Shown here: in pieces, positions 9,052 through 18,777 of the stretch
Layout of the letters: each line of letters begins with the position of its first letter
Numbering within the stretch: the first letter of the stretch is position 1
Assembly (NCBI GenBank): GCA_016200915.1
Contig: JACQDV010000065.1
Coordinates: forward strand, 1 to 51,330
Origin: Sphingobacteriales bacterium
GTDB lineage: Bacteria > Bacteroidota > Bacteroidia > Chitinophagales > Chitinophagaceae
Direction of reading: 5' to 3'
Length of the DNA: 51,330 nucleotides
The notes under the pieces: model-generated
Told to the model about the DNA's origin: nothing
The model's input: the letters and a program-made list of their open reading frames with translations, nothing else
Database searches by the model: none
Position numbers and translations under genes: made by a program

Positions 9052-12000
9052 TTAGGATGTTACCACATTCACTTCCACATCTGCGTTGTTGATCAGGTAG
9101 TCCGATAACTCATCATTCATCTCAATTCCTTTTTCAACAGAATAGAGGGTAATTTTATGTTTGGCTTTGGAATCGGTGATGTTAAACTTCAATCCTGTTT
9201 TACCGGGATGACGTTTGATGTTTTTCTCCATGAAGTTTATCATTTCACTGGTTACCATCATGGGATGTATTTCCAGCTGCACTTGTTTGGTCATGGTTCG
9301 TTTGATGGTTTCCAATAAACAAACACTGGTAACTTTAAATTCAAAATCCTTATCGTTGTTCCATCTTGTTTTAAAACTTCCTGTTACAAACAACACATTG
9401 CCCGGCTGAAAATGGTCTTTGAACTTTACATAATCTTCACCAAACAACGCCACTTCCATTTTACCACTGTAATCTTCTAAAGCAAAAATGCCAAACTGTT
9501 TTCCATTGCGGCTGATGCGGTGTTGTGCATCAGCAACCAAACCAGCCAGACGGAATTGACGGAAAGGATTGGCATGTGTTAATACTGCTTCCTTAAACTC
9601 ATTGAAATTGACGATAGTGGTAATGCCATAATGCGTCATCTCAAATTTAAAATTATCCAGCGGGTGACCACTGATGAAGATGCCCATCACTTCTTTTTCA
9701 TGATCTAACTGCTCCGTTAGCGACCATGGTTCACAATCTACAAGCCGGGGAGGAATGATGTCCGGCATCTGCATATTGCCAAATAAAGTGTTGGCCGTTG
9801 AGTTAGCCTGTGTTTGGAAAACGTTGCCAAACTTTATCACTCTTTCTAACCCGGTAACCGTATCACCTTCGGGTTTATAAAAATATTGTGCCCGGTGAAA
9901 TTGTGTAAAGCAGTCAAATGCACCGGCATAAACCAAACTCTCCAATGTCTTTTTATTTACTGATCGTTGATTCACTCTTTTTATCAAATCAAATACGGTG
10001 ATATAATTCCCTTTCTTTTGTCTTTCTTCGATAATGCTTTCAATAGCAGCTTCACCTACACCTTTTAAGCCACCTAATCCAAAACGGATTTCACCTTTTT
10101 TATTTACGGCAAAACCTTTTAGTGATTCATTAATATCCGGCCCCAGCACTTTTAATCCCATACGGCGGCACTCATCCATAAAGAAAGTAATCTTTTCCAA
10201 AGCACCGGCGTTGTTCAATACAGCTGCCATGTATTCACTTGGATAGTGAGATTTTAGATAAGCAGTTTGATAAGCTACATACGCATAACAGGTAGAATGT
10301 GATTTATTGAATGCATATTGAGCAAAGGCTTCCCAGTCTGTCCATATTTTTTCTAATACCTCAGCCGGATGATTTTTTGCAGTGGCACCATCAATGAATT
10401 GTTTCTTCATTTTGTTGAGCACCGCTATTTGTTTTTTACCCATTGCCTTACGCAACACATCCGCATCACCCTTGCTAAAGCCGGCGAGTTTTTGTGAGAG
10501 CAACATCACCTGCTCCTGATATACCGTAATGCCATAGGTTTCTTCCAGGTATTCCTGCATGTCCGGAACATCATAAGTAATTGCTTCTTTACCATGCTTA
10601 CGGTCAATAAAGTTTGGAATGTATGCTAATGGACCGGGACGATACAATGCGTTCATCGCAATCAAATCATCAAAACGGTCGGGCTTTAATTCCCGCAGGT
10701 ATTTTTGCATACCGGCACTTTCAAACTGAAAGGTACCATTGGTTTCACCTTTTTGATAGAGTTGAAATGTTTTAGCATCATCCAATGGAATCGCATCAAT
10801 ATCTATATCAATTCCATAATTCAGTTTTATAAGTGCTAAAGCGTTTTTTATAATGGTAAGGGTCTTCAACCCCAAAAAGTCCATCTTTATTACACCGGCT
10901 TCCTCAATAATATTTCCTTCAATTTGAGTAACCCACAAATCAGAATCTTTAGCCGTGGCGACAGGAATTAATTCGGTTAAATCTTTTGGAGCAATAATGA
11001 TACCCGCTGCATGAATACCAGTATTACGAACTGAACCTTCCAATATCTCTGCCTCATGCAATACTTTACTCTCTAATGAATCGCTGTTATATACTTCCCG
11101 AATTTTTTTTACCAGTTCCAAATCATCCGGACCGAGACCATCTCTCTCAGCTAATGATTTCTCACCTTCCTTTGCATTTAATGGTGCATGCAATACTCTC
11201 CGTAATTCTATGCCTGGTCTTTCCGGAACTAACTTGGCTAACGCATTTGATTCAGGCAACGGTAAGTCCATTACACGGGCCACATCTTTAATACTCATTT
11301 TAGCTGCCATAGTACCATAGGTGATGATTTGTGCCACCTGGTTCTTACCATATTTCTCCACTACATAATCAATCACCTTCTGACGGCCTTCATCATCAAA
11401 GTCCGTATCTATATCGGGCATTGACTTACGGTCGGGGTTAAGGAAACGCTCAAACAGTAAGTTGTATTTAATCGGGTCGATATTGGTAATGCCAATACAA
11501 TATGCCACCACTGAACCGGCTGCTGAACCTCGACCTGGACCAATATAAACTCCCTTGTCTCTTCCGGCTTTGATGAAATCACTTACAATTAAGAAGTAAC
11601 CGGCAAAGCCCATTGTCTTTACTGTAAACAACTCAAAGTTTATTCGCTCTTCTAATTCAGGAGTAATTTCATTGTAGCGTTTATGTGCACCTTCCCATGT
11701 AATATGTTTTAAGTACTCCCATTGATTCAAATTAGCATCACTGTGAATTTGAAATTCTTTTGGAATGGGAAAGGCGGGAAGAAGAATATCTCTTTTTAAA
11801 TCGAGTAAATCAATTTTATCAACTATCTCATTGGTGTTATCAATTGCTTCTGGCAAATCATCAAACACATCGCTCATTTCCTTTGTCGTCTTAAAATAAA
11901 ACTGGTCGTTAGGAAATGCAAAGCGTTTGTTTTTTATATGTACATCATCATCACTGAATTCACGAAGGGCAGGAGTAGCTTGTTTTTCTCCGGTGTTGAT

Positions 12001-12690
12001 GCAAAGTAAAATATCGTGGGCATTAAAATCAGTTTGGTCAACATAGTGTGAATCGTTGGATGCTATCACTTTCACATTATACTTCTTTGCAAACTTCAGC
12101 AGCACTGCATTCACTCTATCCTGTTCTGCCATTCCATGCCGCTGCAACTCCACATAATAATCCTTCTGGAAAATATTGAGCCACCATTTGAATTCATTCT
12201 CGGCTTCTTCTTCGCCTTTATACATGATGGCCTGTGGCACCATTGCACCGAGACAACAGGTAGTTGCAATCAATCCTTCATGATGACGATGAATTAATTC
12301 TTTATCAATACGGGGATATTTGCTGTACATCCCTTCAATATAACCAAGCGATGTAAGTTTGATTAAGTTCTTATACCCAATTTCGTTTTTGGCTAATAGA
12401 ATCTGGTGGCAACGTGGGTCTTTCTCTTCTTTAGAAAATGTTTTTTTATGACGGTTTTCTGTAATATAGAACTCACAGCCTACAATAGGTTTTACTTTTG
12501 GTTTGCCATCTTCTCCTTTGTGATTATAGGCTTCTTTTACAAATTCAAAAACACCAAACATATTGCCATGGTCAGATATGGCTAATGCAGGCATTCCATC
12601 ATTAATGGCTTTTTTATATAAGCTTTGTATAGATGCTGCTCCATCCAACAAAGAAAATTGTGTGTGTACGTGTAAATGTGAAAACTTCAT
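9052..12690 (-). CDS. dnaE: DNA polymerase III alpha subunit
   Basis: This is the 1212-residue replicative polymerase of the C family. The N-terminal PHP domain starts HLHVHTQFSLLDGA with His7 and His9. The palm shows GPGRGSAAGS (384-393) and PDIDTDFDDEGR (425-436), in which Asp426 and Asp428 match the catalytic pair of the E. coli enzyme. Helix-hairpin-helix and OB-fold regions follow; the OB-like part includes AGLVADAQHRISRNGKQFG. The length matches DnaE1-type enzymes. It is transcribed alone, with a hairpin at its end. Confidence 0.95.
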   Translation of the reverse strand: MKFSHLHVHTQFSLLDGAASIQSLYKKAINDGMPALAISDHGNMFGVFEFVKEAYNHKGEDGKPKVKPIVGCEFYITENRHKKTFSKEEKDPRCHQILLAKNEIGYKNLIKLTSLGYIEGMYSKYPRIDKELIHRHHEGLIATTCCLGAMVPQAIMYKGEEEAENEFKWWLNIFQKDYYVELQRHGMAEQDRVNAVLLKFAKKYNVKVIASNDSHYVDQTDFNAHDILLCINTGEKQATPALREFSDDDVHIKNKRFAFPNDQFYFKTTKEMSDVFDDLPEAIDNTNEIVDKIDLLDLKRDILLPAFPIPKEFQIHSDANLNQWEYLKHITWEGAHKRYNEITPELEERINFELFTVKTMGFAGYFLIVSDFIKAGRDKGVYIGPGRGSAAGSVVAYCIGITNIDPIKYNLLFERFLNPDRKSMPDIDTDFDDEGRQKVIDYVVEKYGKNQVAQIITYGTMAAKMSIKDVARVMDLPLPESNALAKLVPERPGIELRRVLHAPLNAKEGEKSLAERDGLGPDDLELVKKIREVYNSDSLESKVLHEAEILEGSVRNTGIHAAGIIIAPKDLTELIPVATAKDSDLWVTQIEGNIIEEAGVIKMDFLGLKTLTIIKNALALIKLNYGIDIDIDAIPLDDAKTFQLYQKGETNGTFQFESAGMQKYLRELKPDRFDDLIAMNALYRPGPLAYIPNFIDRKHGKEAITYDVPDMQEYLEETYGITVYQEQVMLLSQKLAGFSKGDADVLRKAMGKKQIAVLNKMKKQFIDGATAKNHPAEVLEKIWTDWEAFAQYAFNKSHSTCYAYVAYQTAYLKSHYPSEYMAAVLNNAGALEKITFFMDECRRMGLKVLGPDINESLKGFAVNKKGEIRFGLGGLKGVGEAAIESIIEERQKKGNYITVFDLIKRVNQRSVNKKTLESLVYAGAFDCFTQFHRAQYFYKPEGDTVTGLERVIKFGNVFQTQANSTANTLFGNMQMPDIIPPRLVDCEPWSLTEQLDHEKEVMGIFISGHPLDNFKFEMTHYGITTIVNFNEFKEAVLTHANPFRQFRLAGLVADAQHRISRNGKQFGIFALEDYSGKMEVALFGEDYVKFKDHFQPGNVLFVTGSFKTRWNNDKDFEFKVTSVCLLETIKRTMTKQVQLEIHPMMVTSEMINFMEKNIKRHPGKTGLKFNITDSKAKHKITLYSVEKGIEMNDELSDYLINNADVEVNVVTS

Positions 12691-12868
12691 TTCTGGTTAC
12701 CGGTTACTGGTTGCAAGTTACTGGTTTCAGGGTTTGAAGATTTCTAAATTTAAGCTCTTGAAAATTGTTGTGGAAGGAATGTATATAAATACGTTTGAAG
12801 GTTTAAGGGTTTAAAGTTTAAAGGTTGTGATGTGATTGCCTGTATTACAAACTGTCAACTGTAATCCG

Positions 12869-13534
12869 TCAACTGTCAACTTTCTCTGTAATTACCCCTC
12901 TTACTATTAAATACTGAGCTAAAACATAAGTGCTCATAATGGCAATACCGGCAAAGGTGAAGGATTGGTAGAATTTATTGATAGCCAATAATGAATCCGA
13001 CAGCACAAAGAAAAAAGCACCGGCTATAAAAAATATATAAGCTGGTTTTTTAACTTTTCTGAACAGGTTTATGCAGGATGCCAGCATGGTGGATATTACG
13101 GCTGCATAGATGGCTACTGGTGCAGCTAAAGCTCCAAGCTTGGGAAATAAAAACCAAACCATTCCAATAGCATAAGCAGCTAATGGCAATATTAACCAGG
13201 GATTTTTCTTTAAAAAAGAGCCATGCTTTGATGCGAGGCGAAGAAAATATATGATATAAAAAATATGGGTGAGTAAAAAGCAAATCAGTCCGGGAATAAA
13301 ATACTTGTCCCATATTAAAAATACATCACCCAAAAACGAAAAGAATAAACCAATTACAATAAGCCGGATGGAAGAAAATTTTTCGGGAGTGCTGCTTATT
13401 AATGCCAGCATCAGTAAAGGCATCAATAAAGGCTTTACATAAAATCTTAAAGATTCGTTACCGGTAATAATAATGGATAAATCAGCTATTACAGCTAACC
13501 AGAATAACAAAAACCAAATGGCAGATTGCTTCAT
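12869..13534 (-). CDS. YhhN family membrane protein (lysoplasmalogenase-like)
   Basis: This 221-residue protein has seven or eight hydrophobic helices and an N-terminal pattern (FYVKPLLMPLLMLAL) typical of the YhhN/TMEM86 family. Characterised relatives cleave the vinyl ether bond of lysoplasmalogens; others have unknown substrates. The start is one base after the stop of the HU-CCDC81 gene upstream, so the two are almost certainly co-transcribed. Short imperfect repeats of CTGTCAAC lie just past the stop. Confidence 0.8.
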   Translation of the reverse strand: MKQSAIWFLLFWLAVIADLSIIITGNESLRFYVKPLLMPLLMLALISSTPEKFSSIRLIVIGLFFSFLGDVFLIWDKYFIPGLICFLLTHIFYIIYFLRLASKHGSFLKKNPWLILPLAAYAIGMVWFLFPKLGALAAPVAIYAAVISTMLASCINLFRKVKKPAYIFFIAGAFFFVLSDSLLAINKFYQSFTFAGIAIMSTYVLAQYLIVRGVITEKVDS

Positions 13535-13535
13535 C

Positions 13536-14477
13536 TTATTGTTTTAACCGGGCAAATGGTCTTACCAGAGGCTTGAACAGGCGATATAGTGAATCAATCA
13601 CTTTTGTAGAATCAGTTAAAGAACCATTGATGGGCATTAAAATGTTATAGTGTGCAGAATCCTGTGCTTCAACAAAAACTTTATGCCCGTAACTCTTTAA
13701 TTCTTGTTGTCTTGCATTGGCACTTTTAGCATAGGTGTACTGGCGCAATTGCACTGCATAGGTATAAACAATTGAATCGGGGATGGCGGTAATAGAAGCA
13801 GGTTTGGTTGCCAGTGTATCTATTTTTTTAGTCGCCGTTGTATCTGGAATATTTACTGCAGAGGACGTATCAGTAGTTGAAGGTTCATTGGTTACTTCAG
13901 TATTTTCTTTTTGACCTTTATTGGCAAACATAAAATAATATACTGCCCAACCGGCTATAGCCAATACTAAACCTGTAGCTAAAAGGATTAACCATTTTTT
14001 TGAAGTACGTCTCGAACCTTCCTCATAATCAAACTCTTTTTCAACGGATGAGAAGTTGGGTTCCTCAATGGTTTTATCACGAAGTTTATGTTCTGCTGGT
14101 GCTGTTTCAATTTTGGCAGGAATAATTTGTCCGGATGTAAACTGAATGCCATCTCTTGTTTTATTTAATGATCCCACACCCGGAATAATAAATGGTTTGC
14201 CAATATTTAATAACTGCTTACCGGTTGAAAGAAAGGAATCAAGGTCGCTAATAGCCAATGGTTTCATCTTGCCGGTAGTTTTTACCAGATGATTTATCAG
14301 TTCAGGAACTTCTTCTGCTTTAGTATCTGGAATAAACTGTATGGCGTTTGGTAATAAAGATGGATCTGTTTTGTCGAATACATTAACAGCCGGGTCAAGT
14401 GTAAAATGTCCAATTCCGGGAAGCGTCAGTTTTTTGGTTTCGTATAAGAATAGAGATAAACTTTCCTGTACTTTCAT
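13536..14477 (-). CDS. HU-CCDC81/SPOR domain membrane protein
   Basis: This 313-residue protein has two N-terminal HU-like CCDC81-type domains of the bacterial kind (about 1-55 and 60-120, with LPGIGHF and IPGVGSL), one membrane helix near 163-183, a Thr/Ser-rich linker, and a C-terminal SPOR-like segment (about 240-313) that begins YAVQLRQYTYAKSA. SPOR domains bind denuded septal peptidoglycan, so the protein may link DNA or a cytosolic partner to the division site (inference). It is the first gene of the pair with the YhhN protein. Confidence 0.75.
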   Translation of the reverse strand: MKVQESLSLFLYETKKLTLPGIGHFTLDPAVNVFDKTDPSLLPNAIQFIPDTKAEEVPELINHLVKTTGKMKPLAISDLDSFLSTGKQLLNIGKPFIIPGVGSLNKTRDGIQFTSGQIIPAKIETAPAEHKLRDKTIEEPNFSSVEKEFDYEEGSRRTSKKWLILLATGLVLAIAGWAVYYFMFANKGQKENTEVTNEPSTTDTSSAVNIPDTTATKKIDTLATKPASITAIPDSIVYTYAVQLRQYTYAKSANARQQELKSYGHKVFVEAQDSAHYNILMPINGSLTDSTKVIDSLYRLFKPLVRPFARLKQ

Positions 14478-14614
14478 TTTGGTGGTTTGTATTTCCTCCG
14501 GTCATCAGCGGCCGGAGAAAGGCAGTTTCATAAGAATGATGACCCAACAAATTTAATGGAATCAAAATGAATTGCATAATTAATTCATCATTTATGTAAC
14601 GCCATTATAACCCT

Positions 14615-14622
14615 TATTTTTG
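14615..14622 (+). promoter_or_regulatory. Candidate -7 promoter element
   Basis: TATTTTTG is an exact TAnnTTTG match 15 bases before the ATG at 14638. No good upstream TTG lies at the usual spacing. Confidence 0.4.
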
Positions 14623-14637
14623 CATGAAATAAATAAA

Positions 14638-14949
14638 ATGCTTAGTGCGGAAGAAAAAGATTTTTTAACATACTGGGAAGAAAACAGGGATAAAACAAAG
14701 CACTGGACTAGTCACCTTAAAACAGGATTCCTTTACGGATTGATCTTTGCTTTACCAATATTGATCAACTATCTCTCGGGTTGGTTTACCAATATCCGTT
14801 TTTATTTACCCGGTACGTTGTTATTTATCAGCATTGCAGTAGCCGGTGTCGTATTCTTCTTTGCCATTTTTTATCAGCGTTACCGTTGGGAAAGAAATGA
14901 GCAGTTGTATGAGGAGTTAAGGGCAAAAGAAAAAAACAGCAAGAGCTGA
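14638..14949 (+). CDS. Small two-helix membrane protein
   Basis: This 103-residue protein begins at the ATG at 14638, which follows the promoter-like element closely; an in-frame TTG upstream overlaps that element and is rejected. Two hydrophobic segments (about 28-46 and 54-80) are flanked by charged ends, so both termini probably face the cytosol. I do not recognise the family. It is divergent from the HU-CCDC81 gene and followed by the FKBP gene, which has its own promoter element. Confidence 0.6.
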   Translation: MLSAEEKDFLTYWEENRDKTKHWTSHLKTGFLYGLIFALPILINYLSGWFTNIRFYLPGTLLFISIAVAGVVFFFAIFYQRYRWERNEQLYEELRAKEKNSKS

Positions 14950-14993
14950 TGCAGCGGTTTGGGTACTTTGATAATCATTTACACTGTTTGCAT

Positions 14994-15001
14994 TACATTT
15001 G
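14994..15001 (+). promoter_or_regulatory. Candidate promoter for the FKBP lipoprotein
   Basis: TACATTTG matches TAnnTTTG exactly, with a TTG at 14968-14970 spaced 23 bases upstream, at the long end of the accepted range. The ATG follows 15 bases downstream. Confidence 0.5.
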
Positions 15002-15016
15002 TAAAAAATAATATCC

Positions 15017-15508
15017 ATGATAAAAATGTTATTGCCGGCCTGTGCAGCCCTGATTGTCTTTATCATTTATTCTTCCTGCAGAGTTGTAGATAATGGTTGC
15101 GGGTATGAATTGGATCCGGCCATTAAAGCTCCCGATTCAGAAATTGTACGTATGGATAAATACATTAGTGATAGCAGTATCGCTAATGCCACAAAACATT
15201 CAAGCGGGTTATACTATCAAATTTTAAATCCGGGAACCGGAAACTATCCCACTCAATGCAACCTGGTTGGTGTTACATATACAGGTAAACTAATTAACGG
15301 TTCTGTTTTTGATGCATCCAGTACTAATATTTTCTATTCGCTTAAAGACCTGATATTTGGCTGGCGAATAGGATTACCATTAATTAAATCCGGGGGGGTT
15401 ATCCGGTTATATGTACCTCCTTCTTTTGGGTATGGACAAACACCGGTAGGAAGTATTCCTAAAAATTCAATTTTAGTATTTGATGTAAACCTGAATGAGG
15501 TAAAGTAA
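15017..15508 (+). CDS. FKBP-type peptidyl-prolyl isomerase lipoprotein
   Basis: This 163-residue protein has a hydrophobic leader ending in YSSC, so Cys21 is the likely lipidated residue and the mature protein sits in the envelope. The FKBP fold covers about 60-163, with VTYTGKLINGSVFDAS, a GLPLIKSGG segment and VPPSFGYG near the active site. The family catalyses proline isomerisation and assists folding of exported proteins. The segment IPKNSILVFDVNL is the standard FKBP end. A seven-base G-run inside the gene is read through in frame. Confidence 0.88.
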   Translation: MIKMLLPACAALIVFIIYSSCRVVDNGCGYELDPAIKAPDSEIVRMDKYISDSSIANATKHSSGLYYQILNPGTGNYPTQCNLVGVTYTGKLINGSVFDASSTNIFYSLKDLIFGWRIGLPLIKSGGVIRLYVPPSFGYGQTPVGSIPKNSILVFDVNLNEVK

Positions 15509-15592
15509 ACCGACCATTTAATAAGTATTGCCGAGTGCATTTCAAATTTTCGCAACGCACGATTCATTTGAATTTAGATTAGCAGCCTTTTT

Positions 15593-15660
15593 ATCCCCTC
15601 CCCGGAGGGGGGCAGTAGTGTTTTAAAATAAAAGATTATTTCATAGGGGTGGGTCAGGGT
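15593..15660. repeat. C/G-rich palindromic repeat
   Basis: CCCCTCC at 15595-15601 pairs with GGAGGGG at 15605-15611 and a second G-rich block (AGGGGTGGGTCAGGG) closes the element. It is the same general type as the elements at 1105 and 3035. It lies between the FKBP gene and the sdaA terminator hairpin and has no coding content. Confidence 0.5.
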
Positions 15661-15687
15661 GCGATAATTTGAAATGCACCCGTATTT

Positions 15688-15719
15688 CCCCGAAGTAAAT
15701 TTTGCTTCGGGGCTTTTTT
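15688..15719 (+). terminator. Rho-independent terminator just before sdaA
   Basis: CCCCGAAG (15688-15695) pairs perfectly with CTTCGGGG (15705-15712), followed by C and six T. It is a textbook terminator and may end the FKBP transcript. It lies only 23 bases before the probable sdaA start, so either the sdaA promoter sits in that gap (TACTTTTA at 15721-15728 is close to TAnnTTTG) or the hairpin attenuates sdaA. Confidence 0.8.
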
Positions 15720-15742
15720 ATACTTTTACAAAAATACAGCGC

Positions 15743-17170
15743 TTGCCACACGAACCTATTTCGGTATTTGATATGTTTAAAATAGGAGTGGGACCATCCA
15801 GTTCTCACACACTTGGCCCATGGAGGGCTGCGCAGCGGTTTCTCCAAAGTATAGAAGATTCCGGACGTTTAAATCAAGTGGTTAATATTGAAGTTTTGTT
15901 ATATGGCTCATTGGCAAAAACCGGGAAAGGGCACGGCACAGATATAGCCATTTTATTAGGATTAAGTGGTGATGATCCTGTAACCTTTGACGTAAGTAAT
16001 ATCAACAGCAAAATCAATGACATCAAAACCATGAAGAAATTATTGCTTCAGGGTAAACATGAAATTGATTTTGATTATGGAGAAGATTTAGATTTTCTAA
16101 TGAATGAATCTTTACCCTATCATCCCAATGCGGTTACATTTTTAGCCACTTTTACTAATGACGATAAAATTGCCGAAACATACTATAGTATCGGAGGCGG
16201 TTTTGTAAAAAAAGAAGGAGAAGGAGCAACTGGCAAAGATGTAGTGCAATTACCTTTCCCGATAGATACAGCAAAAGACCTGTTGCATTGGTGCATGAAA
16301 ACAGGCATGAGCATTAGTGAAGTGGTAATGGAAAACGAAAATGCCTGGCGTTCCGATACTGAAACAAAAACTGGTGTATTAAATATATGGAAAGTGATGA
16401 AAGAATGTATATACAGGGGATGTCATGCTAATGGTGAATTGCCGGGAGGATTGCATGTAAAAAGAAGAGCAGCTGAACTGAATAAAAAACTGATGCGTGG
16501 CCGAAGCTATAAAGACTATAATTCATGGCTGGCTACAATACGACAGGGAGGAAAAGACTTTGCATATATATTAGATTGGGTAAGTTGTTTTGCGTTAGCA
16601 GTGAATGAAGAAAATGCTTCGTTTGGCAGAGTAGTTACGGCACCTACTAACGGTGCCGCCGGAGTGATTCCGGCAGTGCTGCAGTATTATGTTGCTTTTT
16701 GTGATGGGAATAAGGATGAAAAGATCATCCAGTTTTTGCTGACGGCTTCTGAAGTGGGCAGCATATTTAAAAAAGGATCAACTATATCAGCAGCTATGGG
16801 CGGATGCCAGGCAGAGATTGGTGTTTCATCAGCCATGGCTGCAGCAGCATTAACGGAATGTATGGGCGGTACACAACGGCAAACATTAATGGCTGCGGAA
16901 ATAGCCATGGAACATCATCTTGGTTTAACCTGCGATCCAATTGCAGGATTAGTACAGGTTCCCTGTATTGAACGAAATACCATGGGAGCAATTAAAGCTA
17001 TCACGGCTTCTCAATTAGCCCTGCAAAGCACACCCGATTTTGCTAAAGTATCATTGGATGCAGTAGTTAAAACTATGTGGGAGACTGCCAAGGACATGAG
17101 CTTTAAATACAAGGAAACAGCAGAAGGGGGGCTGGCTATTAATATTCCTATTTCTTTGCCGGAGTGTTGA
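15743..17170 (+). CDS. sdaA: L-serine dehydratase, iron-sulfur dependent, single chain
   Basis: This 475-residue enzyme deaminates L-serine to pyruvate and ammonia. The beta domain shows [18 protein letters not shown] near its start, and the alpha domain shows the cysteines of the 4Fe-4S cluster in GGCQAE, LTCDP and VPCIE, plus [13 protein letters not shown] choose the TTG at 15743 because it puts the start just before ISVFDMF as in relatives, and because an in-frame ATG at 15674 would translate straight through a strong terminator hairpin. Both domains are complete, as in the one-chain form. Confidence 0.9.
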   Translation: MPHEPISVFDMFKIGVGPSSSHTLGPWRAAQRFLQSIEDSGRLNQVVNIEVLLYGSLAKTGKGHGTDIAILLGLSGDDPVTFDVSNINSKINDIKTMKKLLLQGKHEIDFDYGEDLDFLMNESLPYHPNAVTFLATFTNDDKIAETYYSIGGGFVKKEGEGATGKDVVQLPFPIDTAKDLLHWCMKTGMSISEVVMENENAWRSDTETKTGVLNIWKVMKECIYRGCHANGELPGGLHVKRRAAELNKKLMRGRSYKDYNSWLATIRQGGKDFAYILDWVSCFALAVNEENASFGRVVTAPTNGAAGVIPAVLQYYVAFCDGNKDEKIIQFLLTASEVGSIFKKGSTISAAMGGCQAEIGVSSAMAAAALTECMGGTQRQTLMAAEIAMEHHLGLTCDPIAGLVQVPCIERNTMGAIKAITASQLALQSTPDFAKVSLDAVVKTMWETAKDMSFKYKETAEGGLAINIPISLPEC

Positions 17171-17291
17171 TGCACTATAATCTTTATCAGATAATCATCA
17201 TTCTTCATGATAAATTTATTCATATACACATATGATGAAAGTCAGGTCATCTCTTTTTTAAAAACTCTACCTTTTTGGTAAATTTTAAATC

Positions 17292-17699
17292 ATGAAACAA
17301 TATCACATTGTATCCCGGATAGCGATCTATATGCTGTCAATTGTATCCATTGCGGTTGGAGTATTTCATATTAAATACCCGCATGATTTATTAGTTTATG
17401 TTCCCACTTTTTTGCCCGGTGGTATCACCTGGGCTTATGTAGTAGGTGCCTGTTTTATTGTAACAGGGCTTTCTTTTATGTTTAACCAATATGTAAAATT
17501 CACCAGTTACCTGTTAGCTTTCTGGCTGGTATTTTTTATTCTCACCATCCATCTGCCTAATGCATTAAATGCTTCCAATGTTGAAATGCAGCATGCAGCA
17601 TGGATCAATGTTTTAAAAGATACTGCTATTGCTGCGTTTGCCCTGCATATTGGGGCCAGTGCATTTCACCAGCATTTTCAGCTGGAGAATAATGATTAA
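17292..17699 (+). CDS. DoxX-like four-helix membrane protein
   Basis: This 135-residue protein has four hydrophobic helices (about 9-27, 43-62, 68-86 and 107-127), the topology of DoxX-like proteins. The segment TWAYVVGACFIVTGLSFM corresponds to the conserved second helix. The role in this family is poorly defined; some members belong to redox or thiosulfate-related membrane systems. The start ATG is preceded by TACCTTTTTGG, near to but not an exact promoter match. It does not look coupled to its neighbours. Confidence 0.65.
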   Translation: MKQYHIVSRIAIYMLSIVSIAVGVFHIKYPHDLLVYVPTFLPGGITWAYVVGACFIVTGLSFMFNQYVKFTSYLLAFWLVFFILTIHLPNALNASNVEMQHAAWINVLKDTAIAAFALHIGASAFHQHFQLENND

Positions 17700-17783
17700 C
17701 AGGGTATGAAATTATATACCAGTATAAGCAGGAGTAATTAAATTTCTGTAACGGAATTAATTGCTTCTGCTTATCTTCATTTT

Positions 17784-18776
17784 ATGACTGAGATAACAAT
17801 ACCCCTGGGGCTACAGCGATATCAATACTTCCTTCAGCAATTGCAAATCATATTATCTGCTGCAGGTAAAGAAGATAATTCTACCTTATATTTTTACCAA
17901 CAAAATGCCCGTACACCTTTATTTATGTTAGAGGCATTAAGCCGAATTTACCGGAACATTCATAACAGCAAACGATTCACTAAACTTCAAATTCGTTTCA
18001 AGCAATTAGAGGATATGCTGGGTGCGGTTGATTATTATGATGGATTTTACAAAGAGTTTAGTGCCAGTAAAGCAGTGCCTGATGATATCATTACTTTTTT
18101 ATTAAGCAAAAGAGATGAAAACCTTGATATATTAAGAAATGTATTAAATGCCGATAAATGGTTAGGGGAAGAAAGTAAGCGATTAAAAAAGATTCAGAAA
18201 AAATTAGAAAGCGCAGATTGGTTAACTGAAACCGCCGAAGGAGAGGAGATAAAACAATACTATGCCAAAAGCGTAAGTGATATTAATGAGCATATAAAAG
18301 ATAATAAGATAAATTTTGATGATGTAGAAACGGATGTACATGAATTAAGACGTGAGCTGCGCTGGTTAAGCATCTATCCGCAGGCATTGCGTGGTTTAAT
18401 GCAGTTAACTCCCACTACAGACTCTCCTGAATATTTGAATAAGTATTTAACAGATGAAGTTAAAAACTCTTCCTTCAACAAAATGCCGGATGGAAGCGGA
18501 TTGAATTATCATATTCAGCTAAGCCAAAATTATTTTTATGCATTGAGCTGGCTTATAGCTGAGTTAGGTAAACTAAAAGATACCGGACTTCGGATTTTAG
18601 TAGTTACCGAAGCATTAATGCATATCAAAAAACTAAACCGCAAACAAGCAGAGGTAGAAGCACTGGAATTGTTGGGCGATGGTCAAATGTCGCTGGAACA
18701 AATTTTAGTAAAAGCAAAAAAGCTAAGTGAAATATTTTTTAGCGAAAAGATCATTGACCACCTGTTAGTATCATAA
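17784..18776 (+). CDS. Helical protein of unknown function, possibly CHAD-like
   Basis: This 330-residue soluble protein appears to be almost all helix. Two segments recall the CHAD domain: a first helix region near 50-90 with FKQLEDMLGAVDYYDGF, and VHELRRELRWLSIYPQ near 190-205, which resembles the CHAD signature with His and spaced Arg residues that bind polyphosphate. The match is distant and I would not assign it firmly. The stop lies one base before the ornithine cyclodeaminase ATG, so the two genes form an operon. Confidence 0.6.
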   Translation: MTEITIPLGLQRYQYFLQQLQIILSAAGKEDNSTLYFYQQNARTPLFMLEALSRIYRNIHNSKRFTKLQIRFKQLEDMLGAVDYYDGFYKEFSASKAVPDDIITFLLSKRDENLDILRNVLNADKWLGEESKRLKKIQKKLESADWLTETAEGEEIKQYYAKSVSDINEHIKDNKINFDDVETDVHELRRELRWLSIYPQALRGLMQLTPTTDSPEYLNKYLTDEVKNSSFNKMPDGSGLNYHIQLSQNYFYALSWLIAELGKLKDTGLRILVVTEALMHIKKLNRKQAEVEALELLGDGQMSLEQILVKAKKLSEIFFSEKIIDHLLVS

Positions 18777-18777
18777 G

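Noticed and set aside
12847-12880. Repeated CTGTCAAC motifs after the YhhN gene
   Set aside because: Short and imperfect; they could be a dispersed repeat, but only three units are visible.
15392-15398. A seven-base G-run as a possible frameshift in the FKBP gene
   Set aside because: The reading frame continues correctly on both sides of it to the conserved end of the domain.
15674-15742. ATG at 15674 as the start of sdaA
   Set aside because: It would place a strong terminator inside the coding region and add 23 residues that relatives lack.
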